Positions 1-9,128 of a DNA stretch of 64,000 bases are shown one piece after another (the stretch's first letter is position 1; the number at the start of each line of letters is the position of its first letter). The stretch covers positions 1 to 64,000 of the forward strand of contig CAYTLW010000023.1 in NCBI GenBank assembly GCA_964438735.1, in the 5' to 3' direction. This stretch comes from CAYTLW01 sp964438735. GTDB taxonomy: Bacteria > Myxococcota_A > UBA9042. The notes under the pieces are model-generated. The model ran no database searches, had not been told where the DNA came from, and saw nothing but the letters and a program-made list of their open reading frames with translations. The translations under genes and the position numbers were made by a program.

Positions 1-22
1 AAAACGACGTTTTTCGGGCCGA

Positions 23-42
23 GGGGGCTTCCGGAAGCCCCC
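23..42. terminator. Perfect 20-bp palindrome, likely terminator of an upstream gene
   Basis: The ten bases GGGGGCTTCC are followed immediately by their exact reverse complement, giving a very GC-rich hairpin with essentially no loop beyond the central bases. A weak T-rich stretch follows (ttgcttct). It lies upstream of the first gene on the + strand and probably ends a gene outside the window. The lack of a clean T run keeps confidence moderate. Confidence 0.5.
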
Positions 43-96
43 TTGCTTCTAGTGAACCGGTCTCAACGCCCGAACTCCTGAGCCCGAGACGCCGCG

Positions 97-561
97 ATGC
101 AGAACTGGCTGGCCTTCGAACGACGATGGTGCCAGGCGCTGCTCGAGGCGATGATCCCATCCGGTGAGCGCCAACCGGGCATCGCAGCGGTCGACATGGC
201 CCCATTCTGGCCACGTTTTCAGGCCGCGGCCCCGCCCCTGCTTCGCCATGGACTGCGCGCGTCGGTCTGGCTGCTGACCTGGCTGCCGCTGATCTGGCCG
301 GGCTGCTGGCGCACCTTTGGCGGGCTGAACGACGAGCGGCGGGATCGCTTTCTAGTCGCGGTAGCCGGCAGCCGCTTCTTCCTGCTGCGCCAGGTGGTCC
401 TGGCGGTCAAGCTGGTGGCCTGCCTGGCCGGTTTTCATGGCCCGGCCGTGCGCATCGGCCTCGATGCCAGGCTCGCAGAAAGCGTGAAAGACGCCGACCT
501 GGCCGACCCGCCGTCCGACGCCGCCTCAAGTAATCCCGCCAACGAAACGGCGGCCTCATGA
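97..561 (+). CDS. Small partner protein of GMC oxidoreductase
   Basis: A 154-residue protein that I cannot assign to a named family with certainty. It lies directly before a GMC oxidoreductase and its stop codon overlaps the next start in an ATGA arrangement, so the two are probably co-translated. There is no obvious cleavable signal. Hydrophobic stretches near residues 54-70 (with several Trp) and 97-112 could associate with the membrane. The tail is Ala/Asp/Ser-rich. Small companion subunits at this position are known for membrane-linked GMC dehydrogenases such as the gluconate dehydrogenase type, which suggests an accessory or anchoring subunit. The ribosome binding site is weak, so the start is the least certain part. 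Confidence 0.6.
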   Translation: MQNWLAFERRWCQALLEAMIPSGERQPGIAAVDMAPFWPRFQAAAPPLLRHGLRASVWLLTWLPLIWPGCWRTFGGLNDERRDRFLVAVAGSRFFLLRQVVLAVKLVACLAGFHGPAVRIGLDARLAESVKDADLADPPSDAASSNPANETAAS

Positions 562-2075
562 ACGTCATCGACGGCGCCACCATCCGCACCACCCGCAGCC
601 TGGAATGCGACGTGGTGGTTGTAGGCAGCGGGCCAGCGGGGGCCACGGCCGCCCGGGAGATCGCCGCCGGTGGCGCCACGGTGATCGTGCTCGAAGAGGG
701 CCGACAGCATCGGCCGGCCGACTTTCCCGCCGACAGTTTCGCCGCCATGGCGTCCATGTATCGCGACATGGGCGCGTCCATGACCAGCGCGCGCTCGCCC
801 ATGCCCATCGTGCAGGGCCGCGCCGTGGGCGGCGGGTCGGTCATCAACGGCGCCATCTCGTGGCGGTTGCCGCGCGACGTCTTCGATGACTGGCTGACAA
901 CCGATCCTGGTCTCGCAGACGGACTGGATTGGGCGGCCATCGAGGCGGCCACCGACGCCGTCGAGCGCGACCTGCACGTGCAGCCGACTGCAACCGAGAT
1001 TGCCGGTCTGAACAACAGCCTGCTGGCCCGCGGCGCCGAAGTCATGGGCATCGAACACCGGCCCATCAGCCGCTATACCAGCGACTGCGTCGGCCTGGGT
1101 CGCTGCCTGCAGGGCTGCCCGGCTGGCCACAAGCGCAGCGTCGACCGCGTGCACCTGGTCCAGGCCGCGGCCTTGGGAGCCCGCGTCCTGAGCGGCGTTC
1201 GAGTGCATCGCGTCGAACATCAAGGCGACCGGGCCATCGGCGTGCGCGGCGCCACCGTCGGTGGCGGCCGGCTGGTGGTGCGCGCCGACCGCGCGGTGGT
1301 GCTGGCCGCGAGCGCCGTGCAGACGCCCGCTCTGCTTCTACAGAGCGGCATCCGCCAGGGCCCGGTGGGACGCCACTTCCAGTGTCATCCCGGCGTGTCC
1401 ATGGCCGGGCTATTCGACCAGGACGTTCGCCTGTGGACCGGCGCCACCCAGGGCCACGAGGTCATCGGCATGCGCGCCCAGGGGCTGAAGTTCGAGGCCC
1501 TGGGCTACGGCATGGGCATCGCCGCCAGCCGCATCAAGGGCGTCGGTCGGGCCCTGGCAGAGGGCATCGACGAGCTGGCCGGCCAGGCGCAATGGGGCGC
1601 GGCCATCAAGGCCAGCGCGCAGGGTCGGGTCCGGGCCGGTCGCCAGCGGGCAAGCGTGCGCTTCAGCTTGAACCAGCAGGACATGAAAGCCGTACGCCGC
1701 GGTGTGCGCGTGCTGGGTGAGATGATGCTCGCCGCTGGCGCTCAGTGGGTGGCGCCGGGCGTTCATGGCTGGCATCAGCGGGTCCACGATCGCGCCCAGA
1801 TGGCCTGCTTCGAAGCCGAAGGATCGCTGGATGCGCGGGCGTATGCCATGGCCGCGACCCACCTCTTCGGCACCTGCCGTATGAGCAGCGATCCAGCGCG
1901 CGGGGTGGTCCGCCCCGACTTCCGGCATCACGGGATCGACCGACTCTACGTGGCAGATTCGAGCGTCTTCCCGAGCAATACCGGCGTCAATCCGCAGACG
2001 TCCATCATGGCTTTGGCGACGCTCTGCGGGCGGCGGGTGTTGCAAAGCGACCGACGCGACGAATCGGCCGTGTAG
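558..2075 (+). CDS. GMC family FAD-dependent oxidoreductase
   Basis: A 505-residue flavoprotein of the glucose-methanol-choline family, expected to oxidise an alcohol or sugar-like substrate. The Rossmann FAD motif GSGPAG is at residues 23-28 after a hydrophobic beta strand, with the acidic end EEG about 25 residues later. A mid-protein segment C-x5-C-x3-CPAG is the Cys-containing insert found in the bacterial COG2303 branch. The C-terminal signature HLFGTCRM, then YVADSSVFP and GVNPQTSIMALA, is the conserved GMC C-terminal region with the catalytic-side His/Asn. Length is usual for bacterial members. It overlaps its small partner by 4 bp. No cytochrome subunit is adjacent, so the electron acceptor is unknown. 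Confidence 0.9.
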   Translation: MNVIDGATIRTTRSLECDVVVVGSGPAGATAAREIAAGGATVIVLEEGRQHRPADFPADSFAAMASMYRDMGASMTSARSPMPIVQGRAVGGGSVINGAISWRLPRDVFDDWLTTDPGLADGLDWAAIEAATDAVERDLHVQPTATEIAGLNNSLLARGAEVMGIEHRPISRYTSDCVGLGRCLQGCPAGHKRSVDRVHLVQAAALGARVLSGVRVHRVEHQGDRAIGVRGATVGGGRLVVRADRAVVLAASAVQTPALLLQSGIRQGPVGRHFQCHPGVSMAGLFDQDVRLWTGATQGHEVIGMRAQGLKFEALGYGMGIAASRIKGVGRALAEGIDELAGQAQWGAAIKASAQGRVRAGRQRASVRFSLNQQDMKAVRRGVRVLGEMMLAAGAQWVAPGVHGWHQRVHDRAQMACFEAEGSLDARAYAMAATHLFGTCRMSSDPARGVVRPDFRHHGIDRLYVADSSVFPSNTGVNPQTSIMALATLCGRRVLQSDRRDESAV

Positions 2076-2102
2076 CGCGTTCACCTGGCGAGACGGGAGC
2101 GG

Positions 2103-3281
2103 TCATCGAAACGCGTGGATCCGCGAAGGCGCGCCGGCGAAACCGCTCGCGTCGATCGCGATGATCCGCCAGAACCACCGGCCGGTCGGCCAGCTCTTGG
2201 GTACGCTCCAGGCGCCGCAGGCTGTCTCGAACTCGCGCACGTCATCTCGAAAATAGGCGTCGCGGGCCAGGGTCAGGCGACAGCGAGCGGCGCCGTCGGG
2301 CGCCCGCCAGCTCAAGCGACGATCGGCGGGCAGCGCGCCGCGCAGAGGTGCGACGATCTTCGCCTCGGGAAGCAGCCGGGCAGGCTGGCTTGGCTGGCTT
2401 CCTTTGGTCACCGAGGCGCCTTGCCCAGCGTGCACCATGACCGAAGTGCCACCGGCGGCCAGGCTGACCTGCCCCTCGATGGTCTCCAGCCGGGTCGTCT
2501 CGGGCCGGTCCACGGCGAGCCGGAAGCGGGTCCCTCGCACGCCGGCTACGGCGGCTTGTGTGCGGATCTCGAAGACCGAGCCCTTGCCCGACGCTGCGAC
2601 GCGGCTCTCGATCCGGCCGCGGATCAGGCGCAGGCGCACCTCCCGTACCAGCTTCGAGTTGAGGTGGATGCGGCCGATGTTCAGCAGGCTGCCGCCGCTG
2701 ATGTGAATCTCGCTGCGATCTGCCAGGGCCAGCGCCGCCCTGCTCCCAGGGCCGGTCTCGATCTGGCTGGCGGGCGGCAGACGTTGATCCTGGCGCGCCG
2801 GTCGTAGCGGGCCGCGAATCGGACCGGCGCGGACCTTGCCGGACAGGGTCAAGATGCGCGCCACCGGTGGCCGTGTGCGGCGCACGGTATAGGTGATCCG
2901 CACCTCGCTGGCGCCCCTGGCGTTGGCCGGCGCGACCGCCGAGATGCGTGCGGCAGCCACGCCGCCGGCGGCGATTCCAGCGGCCCAGGCGGTGGCAGCG
3001 TTGAGGCCCCGGCCACTCGCCCGATCCGCATCGGCGCTGCGCACGGCGACCGTCACCGTGGCGACCTGGCGCATCCCGGCCAGGCGCGCGCCGATGGCCC
3101 GCGCGCACGCCAGCGCTGGCGGCCGCAGGGGCGCCTGTACAGCGAGCGCCGCCACGGTGCGCACCAACCCACCGTCAACGGTGATCCCACCACAGGCGGG
3201 CGTCGAGGCGCTCGCTTGCAGCGCCGCCAGGCACAGGGCGGCTGCAATCGCTGCGGCCACGCCGCGGACGAATCGGTTCAT
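2103..3281 (-). CDS. FecR-domain protein with signal peptide
   Basis: 392 residues. The start is the ATG that overlaps the OmpA gene stop (ATGA). It gives a clear signal peptide (MNRFVRGVAAAIAAALCLAA, cleavage after ASA); upstream extension of the frame runs inside ompA. Residues about 60-120 look like a degenerate OmpA-like segment (RA-rich helix, GVAAARISAV, EVRITY). The FecR domain lies around residues 150-250: SRAALALADRSEI, then RGRIESRV, VAGVRGTRF and LETIEGQVSL, the hallmark beta-sandwich strands. The C-terminal quarter (LSWRAPDGAARCRL ... GRWFWRI) resembles an Ig-like domain. Here it is not beside a FecI sigma factor or TonB receptor, so an envelope or sensory role is more likely than iron uptake. 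Confidence 0.85.
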   Translation of the reverse strand: MNRFVRGVAAAIAAALCLAALQASASTPACGGITVDGGLVRTVAALAVQAPLRPPALACARAIGARLAGMRQVATVTVAVRSADADRASGRGLNAATAWAAGIAAGGVAAARISAVAPANARGASEVRITYTVRRTRPPVARILTLSGKVRAGPIRGPLRPARQDQRLPPASQIETGPGSRAALALADRSEIHISGGSLLNIGRIHLNSKLVREVRLRLIRGRIESRVAASGKGSVFEIRTQAAVAGVRGTRFRLAVDRPETTRLETIEGQVSLAAGGTSVMVHAGQGASVTKGSQPSQPARLLPEAKIVAPLRGALPADRRLSWRAPDGAARCRLTLARDAYFRDDVREFETACGAWSVPKSWPTGRWFWRIIAIDASGFAGAPSRIHAFR

Positions 3282-4741
3282 TTGCCTTCCTTGCTCGGGT
3301 CGTTGCTGAGCTTGAACTCCACGCGCCGGTTGCGGGCGTGACTGGCCGGGTCGTCGCCGGCGGCCACCGGCAGGGTCGAGCCAAAACCACGCGCCCGCAG
3401 GCGGTTGGCGGCGATACCCTGGCGAACCAGCCACTGGCGCACCGCGTCGGCGCGTGCTTGAGACAGGGCCAGGTTGTGCGCGGCGTCGCCGGACCGGTCC
3501 GTATGGCCCTGGATCTCGACGTGCAACGCGGGCCATTCGCGCAGGGTCTTGCGCGCAGCCTTCAGGATGGCCGTTGAAGAGGGACGGATCCGAGCCGAGT
3601 CGCGCTCGAAGGTGATGCCGGCCACGGTGCCAGCGAATCTGCGCAGGCTCGCCGGCACCACATCCGGGCAACCGTCGCCATCGAGGTAGCCATTGCGCGT
3701 CTCGGCGGACATCGGGCAGCGGTCGGCGGCGTCGAGCACGCCATCGCCATCGTTGTCGGGCTCCGGACAGCCATCTGCATCCTCGAATCCGTCCCGATCC
3801 TCTGCGGCGTCGGCACATCGATCGTCGAGATCCAGCAGACCATCGCCATCGCTATCCTTGTCGACCTGCAAGGGGGGCAAGCCCGTCGTCGTCGCGGCAG
3901 GGGCCAGGCCGGCGGCGGGCCGAATGCCCTTCACCGGCGCCGCGGGCTCCACGCTCCTGGCTGGTTTCGTCGGCTTTGCGGAGGCCGCCCGGACGGTCGG
4001 CGCCGGCGGAGCATCGGCGGGCGCCACCCTGGACAGCGCCGACTCCGGGCAGCCGTCTTCATCCCACAAGCCATCGATGGTCTCGGCCTCATAGGGGCAG
4101 CGATCGACGCGATCAGGCACGCCGTCGCCATCCGCGTCCGGCGCCCGCCGCTGCACGCCAGTCCACAGGGTGAACGCCACCGCGACCGTGCCTTCGCCCT
4201 CGAAGACCGGCTCCTTGCTCACGCCCGGCACGGCGACAGCGCGCCCGTCGACGCGCAGCGCCCAGCGGGGCAGGAATTGCCAGGCCAGCGCCAGCCCGCC
4301 ATGGGCGACGCCATCCGTATCACTCCGGAACTTGGGCCCGTCTTCGATGTCCAAGACATCCACGCCCGCGCCAACGTAGACGGCGCCAGCGATGACGCCG
4401 CGCGACAACCACCAGCCAAGCTGGCCACGCAAGGAGGTGATCGGCCCCGGCGGATGACCGTCGACACCGGATGCGTTGGCGGCGATGGCCTCGACCTCGG
4501 CCAGCAACCAGGGCCATGGCCGCAAGCCGGCGCGAATGCCGACACCCCAGGCATCGCCAAACCGTTGTGTGCCGTCCGTGTAGATGCGCCCCAACTGATT
4601 GTCGGCGTCCAGGACGCGTACCGTGCCGAGCGCCGAAATGGTCGCATCCGCCGCGGGCGCGGTGCAGGGCAGCAGCAAGACGATGACAAGCCACAACAGG
4701 GGCCGGAGTCGGATGCGTCTGCATGGGTCTGCGCCGTGCAA
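3278..4741 (-). CDS. OmpA-family protein with thrombospondin type 3 repeats
   Basis: 487 residues, predicted outer membrane and peptidoglycan binding. I chose a TTG start because it has GGAG five bases upstream and yields a signal sequence (LLWLVIVLLLP ... APAADA). An N-terminal beta-barrel-like region is followed by Ca-binding TSP3 repeats (DADGDGVPDRVDRCP, DGDGLLDLDDRC, DNDGDGVLDAADRCP) around residues 200-340. The C-terminal OmpA/MotB domain follows: FERDSARI, VEIQGHTDRSGD, LSQARADAVRQWL and NRRVEFKL. The linker between repeats is Pro/Ala-rich. It is coupled to the downstream FecR gene by a 4-bp overlap and runs divergently from the HD-domain gene. It probably tethers the outer membrane to the cell wall. 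Confidence 0.9.
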   Translation of the reverse strand: MHGADPCRRIRLRPLLWLVIVLLLPCTAPAADATISALGTVRVLDADNQLGRIYTDGTQRFGDAWGVGIRAGLRPWPWLLAEVEAIAANASGVDGHPPGPITSLRGQLGWWLSRGVIAGAVYVGAGVDVLDIEDGPKFRSDTDGVAHGGLALAWQFLPRWALRVDGRAVAVPGVSKEPVFEGEGTVAVAFTLWTGVQRRAPDADGDGVPDRVDRCPYEAETIDGLWDEDGCPESALSRVAPADAPPAPTVRAASAKPTKPARSVEPAAPVKGIRPAAGLAPAATTTGLPPLQVDKDSDGDGLLDLDDRCADAAEDRDGFEDADGCPEPDNDGDGVLDAADRCPMSAETRNGYLDGDGCPDVVPASLRRFAGTVAGITFERDSARIRPSSTAILKAARKTLREWPALHVEIQGHTDRSGDAAHNLALSQARADAVRQWLVRQGIAANRLRARGFGSTLPVAAGDDPASHARNRRVEFKLSNDPSKEGK

Positions 4742-4940
4742 CTGGTCTCCATGACGAGCGGTCGCGGGTTCATCTCGAAGCTAGCCAGAGCATGACATGA
4801 CGGTCAATGCAGACGCCCTGCTCTCCAGCGCAAGCCGGCGACGTTGTGCAACTTCTCGATCACGCTGTACGCTGCGAAGTTCGAGCCACACCCGACAAGT
4901 TGATGCTCGCATCCGGCGAGCGAGGAGATCGGAGCGGGGG

Positions 4941-5771
4941 ATGTTGAATCTTCGACAGATCGTGATCGACAGTTTCGCCGACGAGCTCAAGCGGGCCTAC
5001 ACCGAGACCTACGGCTTGTACAAACCCGAACTGGGCAACGTGACCGCCTGGGTGGGCCGCCTGGCGCTGGAGTGCATCGCCAATACCGACAACCTGTACC
5101 ACGACATCGAGCACACGATCATGGTCTGCCTCGCGGGGCAGTCGATCCTCAAGGGCCGCCAGATCGCCGACGGCGGCGTGACGCCGGAAGACTGGATGCA
5201 CTTCATGATTGCGGTCGCCTGCCATGACATCGGCTATCGCAAGGGAATCTGCGCAGCGGATCGCGATGGCGTCTACGCCACTGGCGTCGGTGACGGCATG
5301 GTCGAGATCGCGTCCGGCGGCACCGATGCGGCGCTGACCGCCTACCACGTCGATCGTGGCCAGCTCTTTGTGCGCGAGCGCTTTGGCAACCATCCCTTCA
5401 TCGACGCCGAGCTCGTCGCCGAATGCATCGAAGCGACCCGATTTCCCGTGCCGGAGGGTACCGCTCATAAACATCCCACGGACCTGGCGCAGTTGACCCG
5501 GGCGGCAGACTTCATCGGCCAGCTCGGCGACCCGGACTACCTGCGCAAACTTCCTGGCCTGTTCTACGAGTTCGAGGAGGTCGGCACCAACGCGAGGCTG
5601 GGCTACGCCTGCCCCGACGACCTGCGGCGGGGATACGCTGGCTTCTTCTGGAATGTGGTGCACGTCTACCTCGAAGAGGCCCTGCGCTACCTGGCCCTGA
5701 CGCAAGATGGCAAGCAGTGGATCGCCAACCTGCACGCTCAGGTCTTCGCGGTCGAGCACCAGGATCGATGA
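4941..5771 (+). CDS. HD-domain metal-dependent phosphohydrolase, probable cyclic-nucleotide phosphodiesterase type
   Basis: 276 residues from the ATG at 4941, preceded by a purine-rich GGAGCGGGGG. The frame is open 48 codons further upstream, but that part has no RBS or conserved look. Metal ligands of the HD superfamily are visible: H54 and H58 in NLYHDIEHT, H95-D96 in ACHDIGYRKG, and a later DFIGQLGDPD motif at the position of the final Asp. Its layout is closer to eukaryote-like PDE catalytic domains than to HD-GYP. It converges with the CHASE2 cyclase gene, whose stop is only 24 bp away, which suggests it degrades the product of that cyclase. The substrate is not determined by sequence. 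Confidence 0.8.
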   Translation: MLNLRQIVIDSFADELKRAYTETYGLYKPELGNVTAWVGRLALECIANTDNLYHDIEHTIMVCLAGQSILKGRQIADGGVTPEDWMHFMIAVACHDIGYRKGICAADRDGVYATGVGDGMVEIASGGTDAALTAYHVDRGQLFVRERFGNHPFIDAELVAECIEATRFPVPEGTAHKHPTDLAQLTRAADFIGQLGDPDYLRKLPGLFYEFEEVGTNARLGYACPDDLRRGYAGFFWNVVHVYLEEALRYLALTQDGKQWIANLHAQVFAVEHQDR

Positions 5772-5794
5772 TGGAGCGACGGCAAGCGGCCGCC

Positions 5795-8083
5795 TCAGCT
5801 GGCGGCGGCGACGCGCTGGCGAAGTGCGCTCAGATCTGAAGGACCAACAGCGGTAAAGGCCAGTTGCAGCCGCCAACGCCCCGACCCGGCCTCGCTGGCC
5901 TGGCGAATCTTGGCATAGATGTCGCCGGTGAACGGCCCTTCATCGTCGTGCAGGACCAGCAACAGGTCATCGAAAGCCTGCAGGGGTTGCGCTGAGTCGA
6001 GCAGCGCGCCGCCCTCACCGAGCCCAACCACCGTGGCCTCGAAGGACTCGCTGGCCACCTTCTTGCCCAGGAAAGGCCGACAGGTGGCGGTCACCTGAAC
6101 CTCACTGAGCTCGTCGCGGGCGCTGACGGGCATGGCCAGGCCGTCCATGGCGCGGACCTCGTAGACCTCCAGCGGCTCGGGACGGCCCTTGACGATGGTC
6201 CGGAGCGGCCCTTCCAGCTGCGCCCGGCCGCCGATCAGCTCCGCCGTAGAGGCGCTGATCAAGACCTGGCTGGCGACGGTCAACGACTCGATGCGCGCGG
6301 CCATGTTGACGGTGTCGCCGACCACGCAGTACTTGGCGCGCTGGGCGCTGCCGATGCTGCCGGCGACCACCTCACCGGTGTCCAGCCCGATGCCCATTTC
6401 CAGCCGCTCGATGCCAAGCTCGGCCGAGTCGTCATTGAGCTCCGCCAGGGCGCGCTGCATGGCGACGGCGCAGGTCACCGCGCGGGCGGCGTCATCGGTG
6501 CCCTGAACGGGCGCGCCGAAGAGCACCAGGATGGCGTCGCCGATGAACTCGTTGATGGTCCCATCGCAGCCATCGATCACCTCGGTCATGCGGCCGAGGT
6601 AGCGGTTCAACACTGCGACGGTGCGCTCGGGTCCGAGGCGACGGGACAGCCGGGTGAAACCGCGCAGATCGCTCATCAGGATGGTGACCTGCTGGAGTTT
6701 GCCGGCCAGGTCCTGTTCGCTGCGTTGGGACAGGAGCTCGTCGGCCACCTGGCGAGTGACGTAGCGGCCAAAAAGCTCCAACACCGCCTGCCGCTCGCGC
6801 AACACATGGCCGACGGTCCAGAGCAGGTAGCCGGCCAGCAGGGGTGTCGTGGTCGGCCAGTACCAGGCGCGCAACAGCAACGCCGCGACGGCCATCCAGG
6901 CCAGGCACGAGCCCACGCCCAGCGCGAGCACCACCGACACGCGGTTGAGCCGCGGTCCGAGGCCGAACAGGACCAGGAGCCACAGCAGGCCGATCAGCAC
7001 GGCGACTGTGGGCGGCCAGCCCGAGTGGCTGATCAGCGTGCCGTCCAGCAGACCCGCGATGGCCGAGCCGTGCACGTATACGCCGGGCAGATTGCGCTCG
7101 ATGGGGGTGTGCAGGAAGTCCTCTGTACCGGCGGCGCTGACGCCGATGAGCACCAGGCGATCGCGCAAGGCGGCATCCAGCGCGTTCAGGTCGGGTGTCG
7201 CCTCCAGCAGGTCGCTGAAGCGCAGCGTGCGGAACGACTCGCGCGGCAGGTGGCGCAGCAGGGGCGTTGCGTCATCCCGCTCCAGGGCGCGCTGGGTGAG
7301 CGCCTCGGATCGTTCGGGCTCGGCGTGGCGCACCATGGCCAGGGCGAGGGAGGGGTAGGCATGCAGCCCGGCGCCCAGGGCAAACGCGTAGCGACGGGCC
7401 ACGCCGTCGATGATGGGCACGGTCTGCACCCCTGCCTGGCCGAGGGCGACCGACACCAGGGGCGCGATGCTGGTCGCCAGCCGCTGGCAGCGCATGGGCA
7501 GCTGCTCGGGCAGCGCCGGGTGCTCGAGCGGCACGATGTCGGCCACCCGGTCCACAGCGACCACCCGATCGGTGGCGTGCTGACAGGTCATGCCGAGGAT
7601 CACCCGTCCCAGCGCGGCCACGCTCCGCACCATCCGGCCATCGCCGTCGAGCTGTATCGAACGGGCCTCCATGTCGTCGGCCAAGGTCGCCCCCGCCGGC
7701 AACGCGGTCAGGCCGTCGAAACTCAGCCGATCGACCACGTCCAGGGCCAACTCGGCGGCAGCTCGCGACTCGGCCACCTCGAACCAGGCGTCGACGCCGA
7801 CCACCGCCGGCGGGTGCCGGGCCAGGACGTCGAAGAGCTGGGCCCAGGTGGTACGCGGTAGCGGCCATCGAGAGCCGAGACGCAACAGGCTGTCATCATC
7901 GACAACGATCACCGTCACCCGGTCCACCGCATCGGAGGTGGTGGGCACCGACCGGACCAGCGAATCGTAGATCACGTGTTCCAACCGGGCCGTGAATCCG
8001 CCCTCATCGGCGCGAATCCAGAGCAGCAGGCCGAGCACCACGACGACGATTGCAGCGTGCTGGCGGACGTGACGTCTGGACAT
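5795..8083 (-). CDS. CHASE2 - class III nucleotide cyclase - PilZ-like sensor, guanylate-type residues
   Basis: 762 residues. One N-terminal membrane helix (residues 8-24) precedes an extracytoplasmic CHASE2 sensor (about 30-340; VIVVDDDSL, VVGVDAWFE, LVLIGVSAAGTEDF). Several membrane helices follow (about 350-425), then a class III cyclase domain (about 470-640), then a C-terminal PilZ-like beta domain (about 670-762). Metal Asp residues are in MSDLRGFT and GDAIL. The two purine-selecting positions are Glu512 (INEFIGDA) and Cys586 (KYCVVGDTVN). Glu and Cys are the pair used by guanylate cyclases, whereas adenylate cyclases use Lys and Asp/Thr. So I predict cGMP production, though only assay can settle it. 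It is convergent with the HD phosphohydrolase. Confidence 0.88.
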   Translation of the reverse strand: MSRRHVRQHAAIVVVVLGLLLWIRADEGGFTARLEHVIYDSLVRSVPTTSDAVDRVTVIVVDDDSLLRLGSRWPLPRTTWAQLFDVLARHPPAVVGVDAWFEVAESRAAAELALDVVDRLSFDGLTALPAGATLADDMEARSIQLDGDGRMVRSVAALGRVILGMTCQHATDRVVAVDRVADIVPLEHPALPEQLPMRCQRLATSIAPLVSVALGQAGVQTVPIIDGVARRYAFALGAGLHAYPSLALAMVRHAEPERSEALTQRALERDDATPLLRHLPRESFRTLRFSDLLEATPDLNALDAALRDRLVLIGVSAAGTEDFLHTPIERNLPGVYVHGSAIAGLLDGTLISHSGWPPTVAVLIGLLWLLVLFGLGPRLNRVSVVLALGVGSCLAWMAVAALLLRAWYWPTTTPLLAGYLLWTVGHVLRERQAVLELFGRYVTRQVADELLSQRSEQDLAGKLQQVTILMSDLRGFTRLSRRLGPERTVAVLNRYLGRMTEVIDGCDGTINEFIGDAILVLFGAPVQGTDDAARAVTCAVAMQRALAELNDDSAELGIERLEMGIGLDTGEVVAGSIGSAQRAKYCVVGDTVNMAARIESLTVASQVLISASTAELIGGRAQLEGPLRTIVKGRPEPLEVYEVRAMDGLAMPVSARDELSEVQVTATCRPFLGKKVASESFEATVVGLGEGGALLDSAQPLQAFDDLLLVLHDDEGPFTGDIYAKIRQASEAGSGRWRLQLAFTAVGPSDLSALRQRVAAAS

Positions 8084-8179
8084 GGTCTCTCGGACGCGGC
8101 GGGGGCGAAGGCCGCCCCAGCCTACAGCCAGCGGACGCGTGATGGCGAGGGCGCCAGCACGAGGGGATGGTCGGCCGTC

Positions 8180-9025
8180 TCAGGTCGCCGTGCTGAACAG
8201 GTGCGCATCGCGCTGCTTGCGGGCCTGGAACTCAGCCACCATGCGCCCCTCGGCGTGCTCGCGCGAGAAGCACCACGTATCGCCCTCGGACAACTCTGGA
8301 TCGAAGCGGTAGCCATCCACGTCGAAGTCCTTGATGCCCTCGAGCCGGTCGACGCGCTGGCTGACCAGCCAGTGGGCCATCTTGCCGCGGCTGCGCTTGG
8401 CGATGATGCCGATCATCTGCGGCCCCGCCGGCTTGATCTCCTTGAAGGCCACCGTGACCATGCCACCGCGCAGCTTCTTCGGGATCACCACCGAGCCGTA
8501 CTCCTTGCTGGCCAGGTTGACCACGGTGCGATCCTCGTGCCCTTCGGTGACCTGGTTGATGCGCGCGGTGACGCTGGCGCCCCAGTAGTCGTACAGGTTC
8601 TTGCCCCTGCGGCTGGGAATGCGGGTGCCCATCTCCAGGCGATAGGGTTGAATCAAATCCAGGGGCCGCAAGATGCCGAACATGCCGCTGAGGATAGCCA
8701 GACGATCCTGTGCCCAAGCCAGATCGTCGCCCGTCAGTGTGCGCGCATCCAGCCCCCAGTACACGTCGCCGGCGAAGCAGAGCGCGGCGCGGTGGCCGTT
8801 TTCGGGGGTGACGGGCAGATCGAATTGCTGATGCATCTGCCAGACGTGCTCGCCCAGATCCTTGGAGATGGACATCAGGTTGCGCAGCTTGCGGCGGCTG
8901 AGGTTCTTCGCCTTGGTCATCATGCGCGCGGCTTCGCGGTCCAGGGCCGGCGTGGACCAGGGCAGCTCGGCAGCGCGATGGCCGGACAGGTCGAGCTTCT
9001 TGGCGGGTGAGAGCAGGGTGAGCAT
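8180..9025 (-). CDS. yaaA: YaaA peroxide stress protein (DUF328/UPF0246)
   Basis: 281 residues, slightly longer than the usual 255-260. It begins with the family signature MLTLLSPAKKLD and contains ALCFAGDVYWGLDA, ILSGMFGILRPLDLIQPYRLEMG, NLYDYWG and VTVAFKEIKP, all characteristic of YaaA. In E. coli YaaA limits free intracellular iron and DNA damage during hydrogen peroxide stress. The start ATG has a GGAGG eight bases upstream. It is the last gene of a same-strand run with a glutaredoxin-DUF302 fusion, thioredoxin and an ECF sigma factor, which fits a peroxide or redox stress role. Confidence 0.93.
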   Translation of the reverse strand: MLTLLSPAKKLDLSGHRAAELPWSTPALDREAARMMTKAKNLSRRKLRNLMSISKDLGEHVWQMHQQFDLPVTPENGHRAALCFAGDVYWGLDARTLTGDDLAWAQDRLAILSGMFGILRPLDLIQPYRLEMGTRIPSRRGKNLYDYWGASVTARINQVTEGHEDRTVVNLASKEYGSVVIPKKLRGGMVTVAFKEIKPAGPQMIGIIAKRSRGKMAHWLVSQRVDRLEGIKDFDVDGYRFDPELSEGDTWCFSREHAEGRMVAEFQARKQRDAHLFSTAT

Positions 9026-9128
9026 GGGTGCCTCCGTGGTCGGCGCGAAAGTACCCCGACGCGGTGGCCCTGCCCAGGACGCGCGCCCTTGTTGGCCGGT
9101 CTCGGAACGGATTTCGCCGCGCCGGCGC

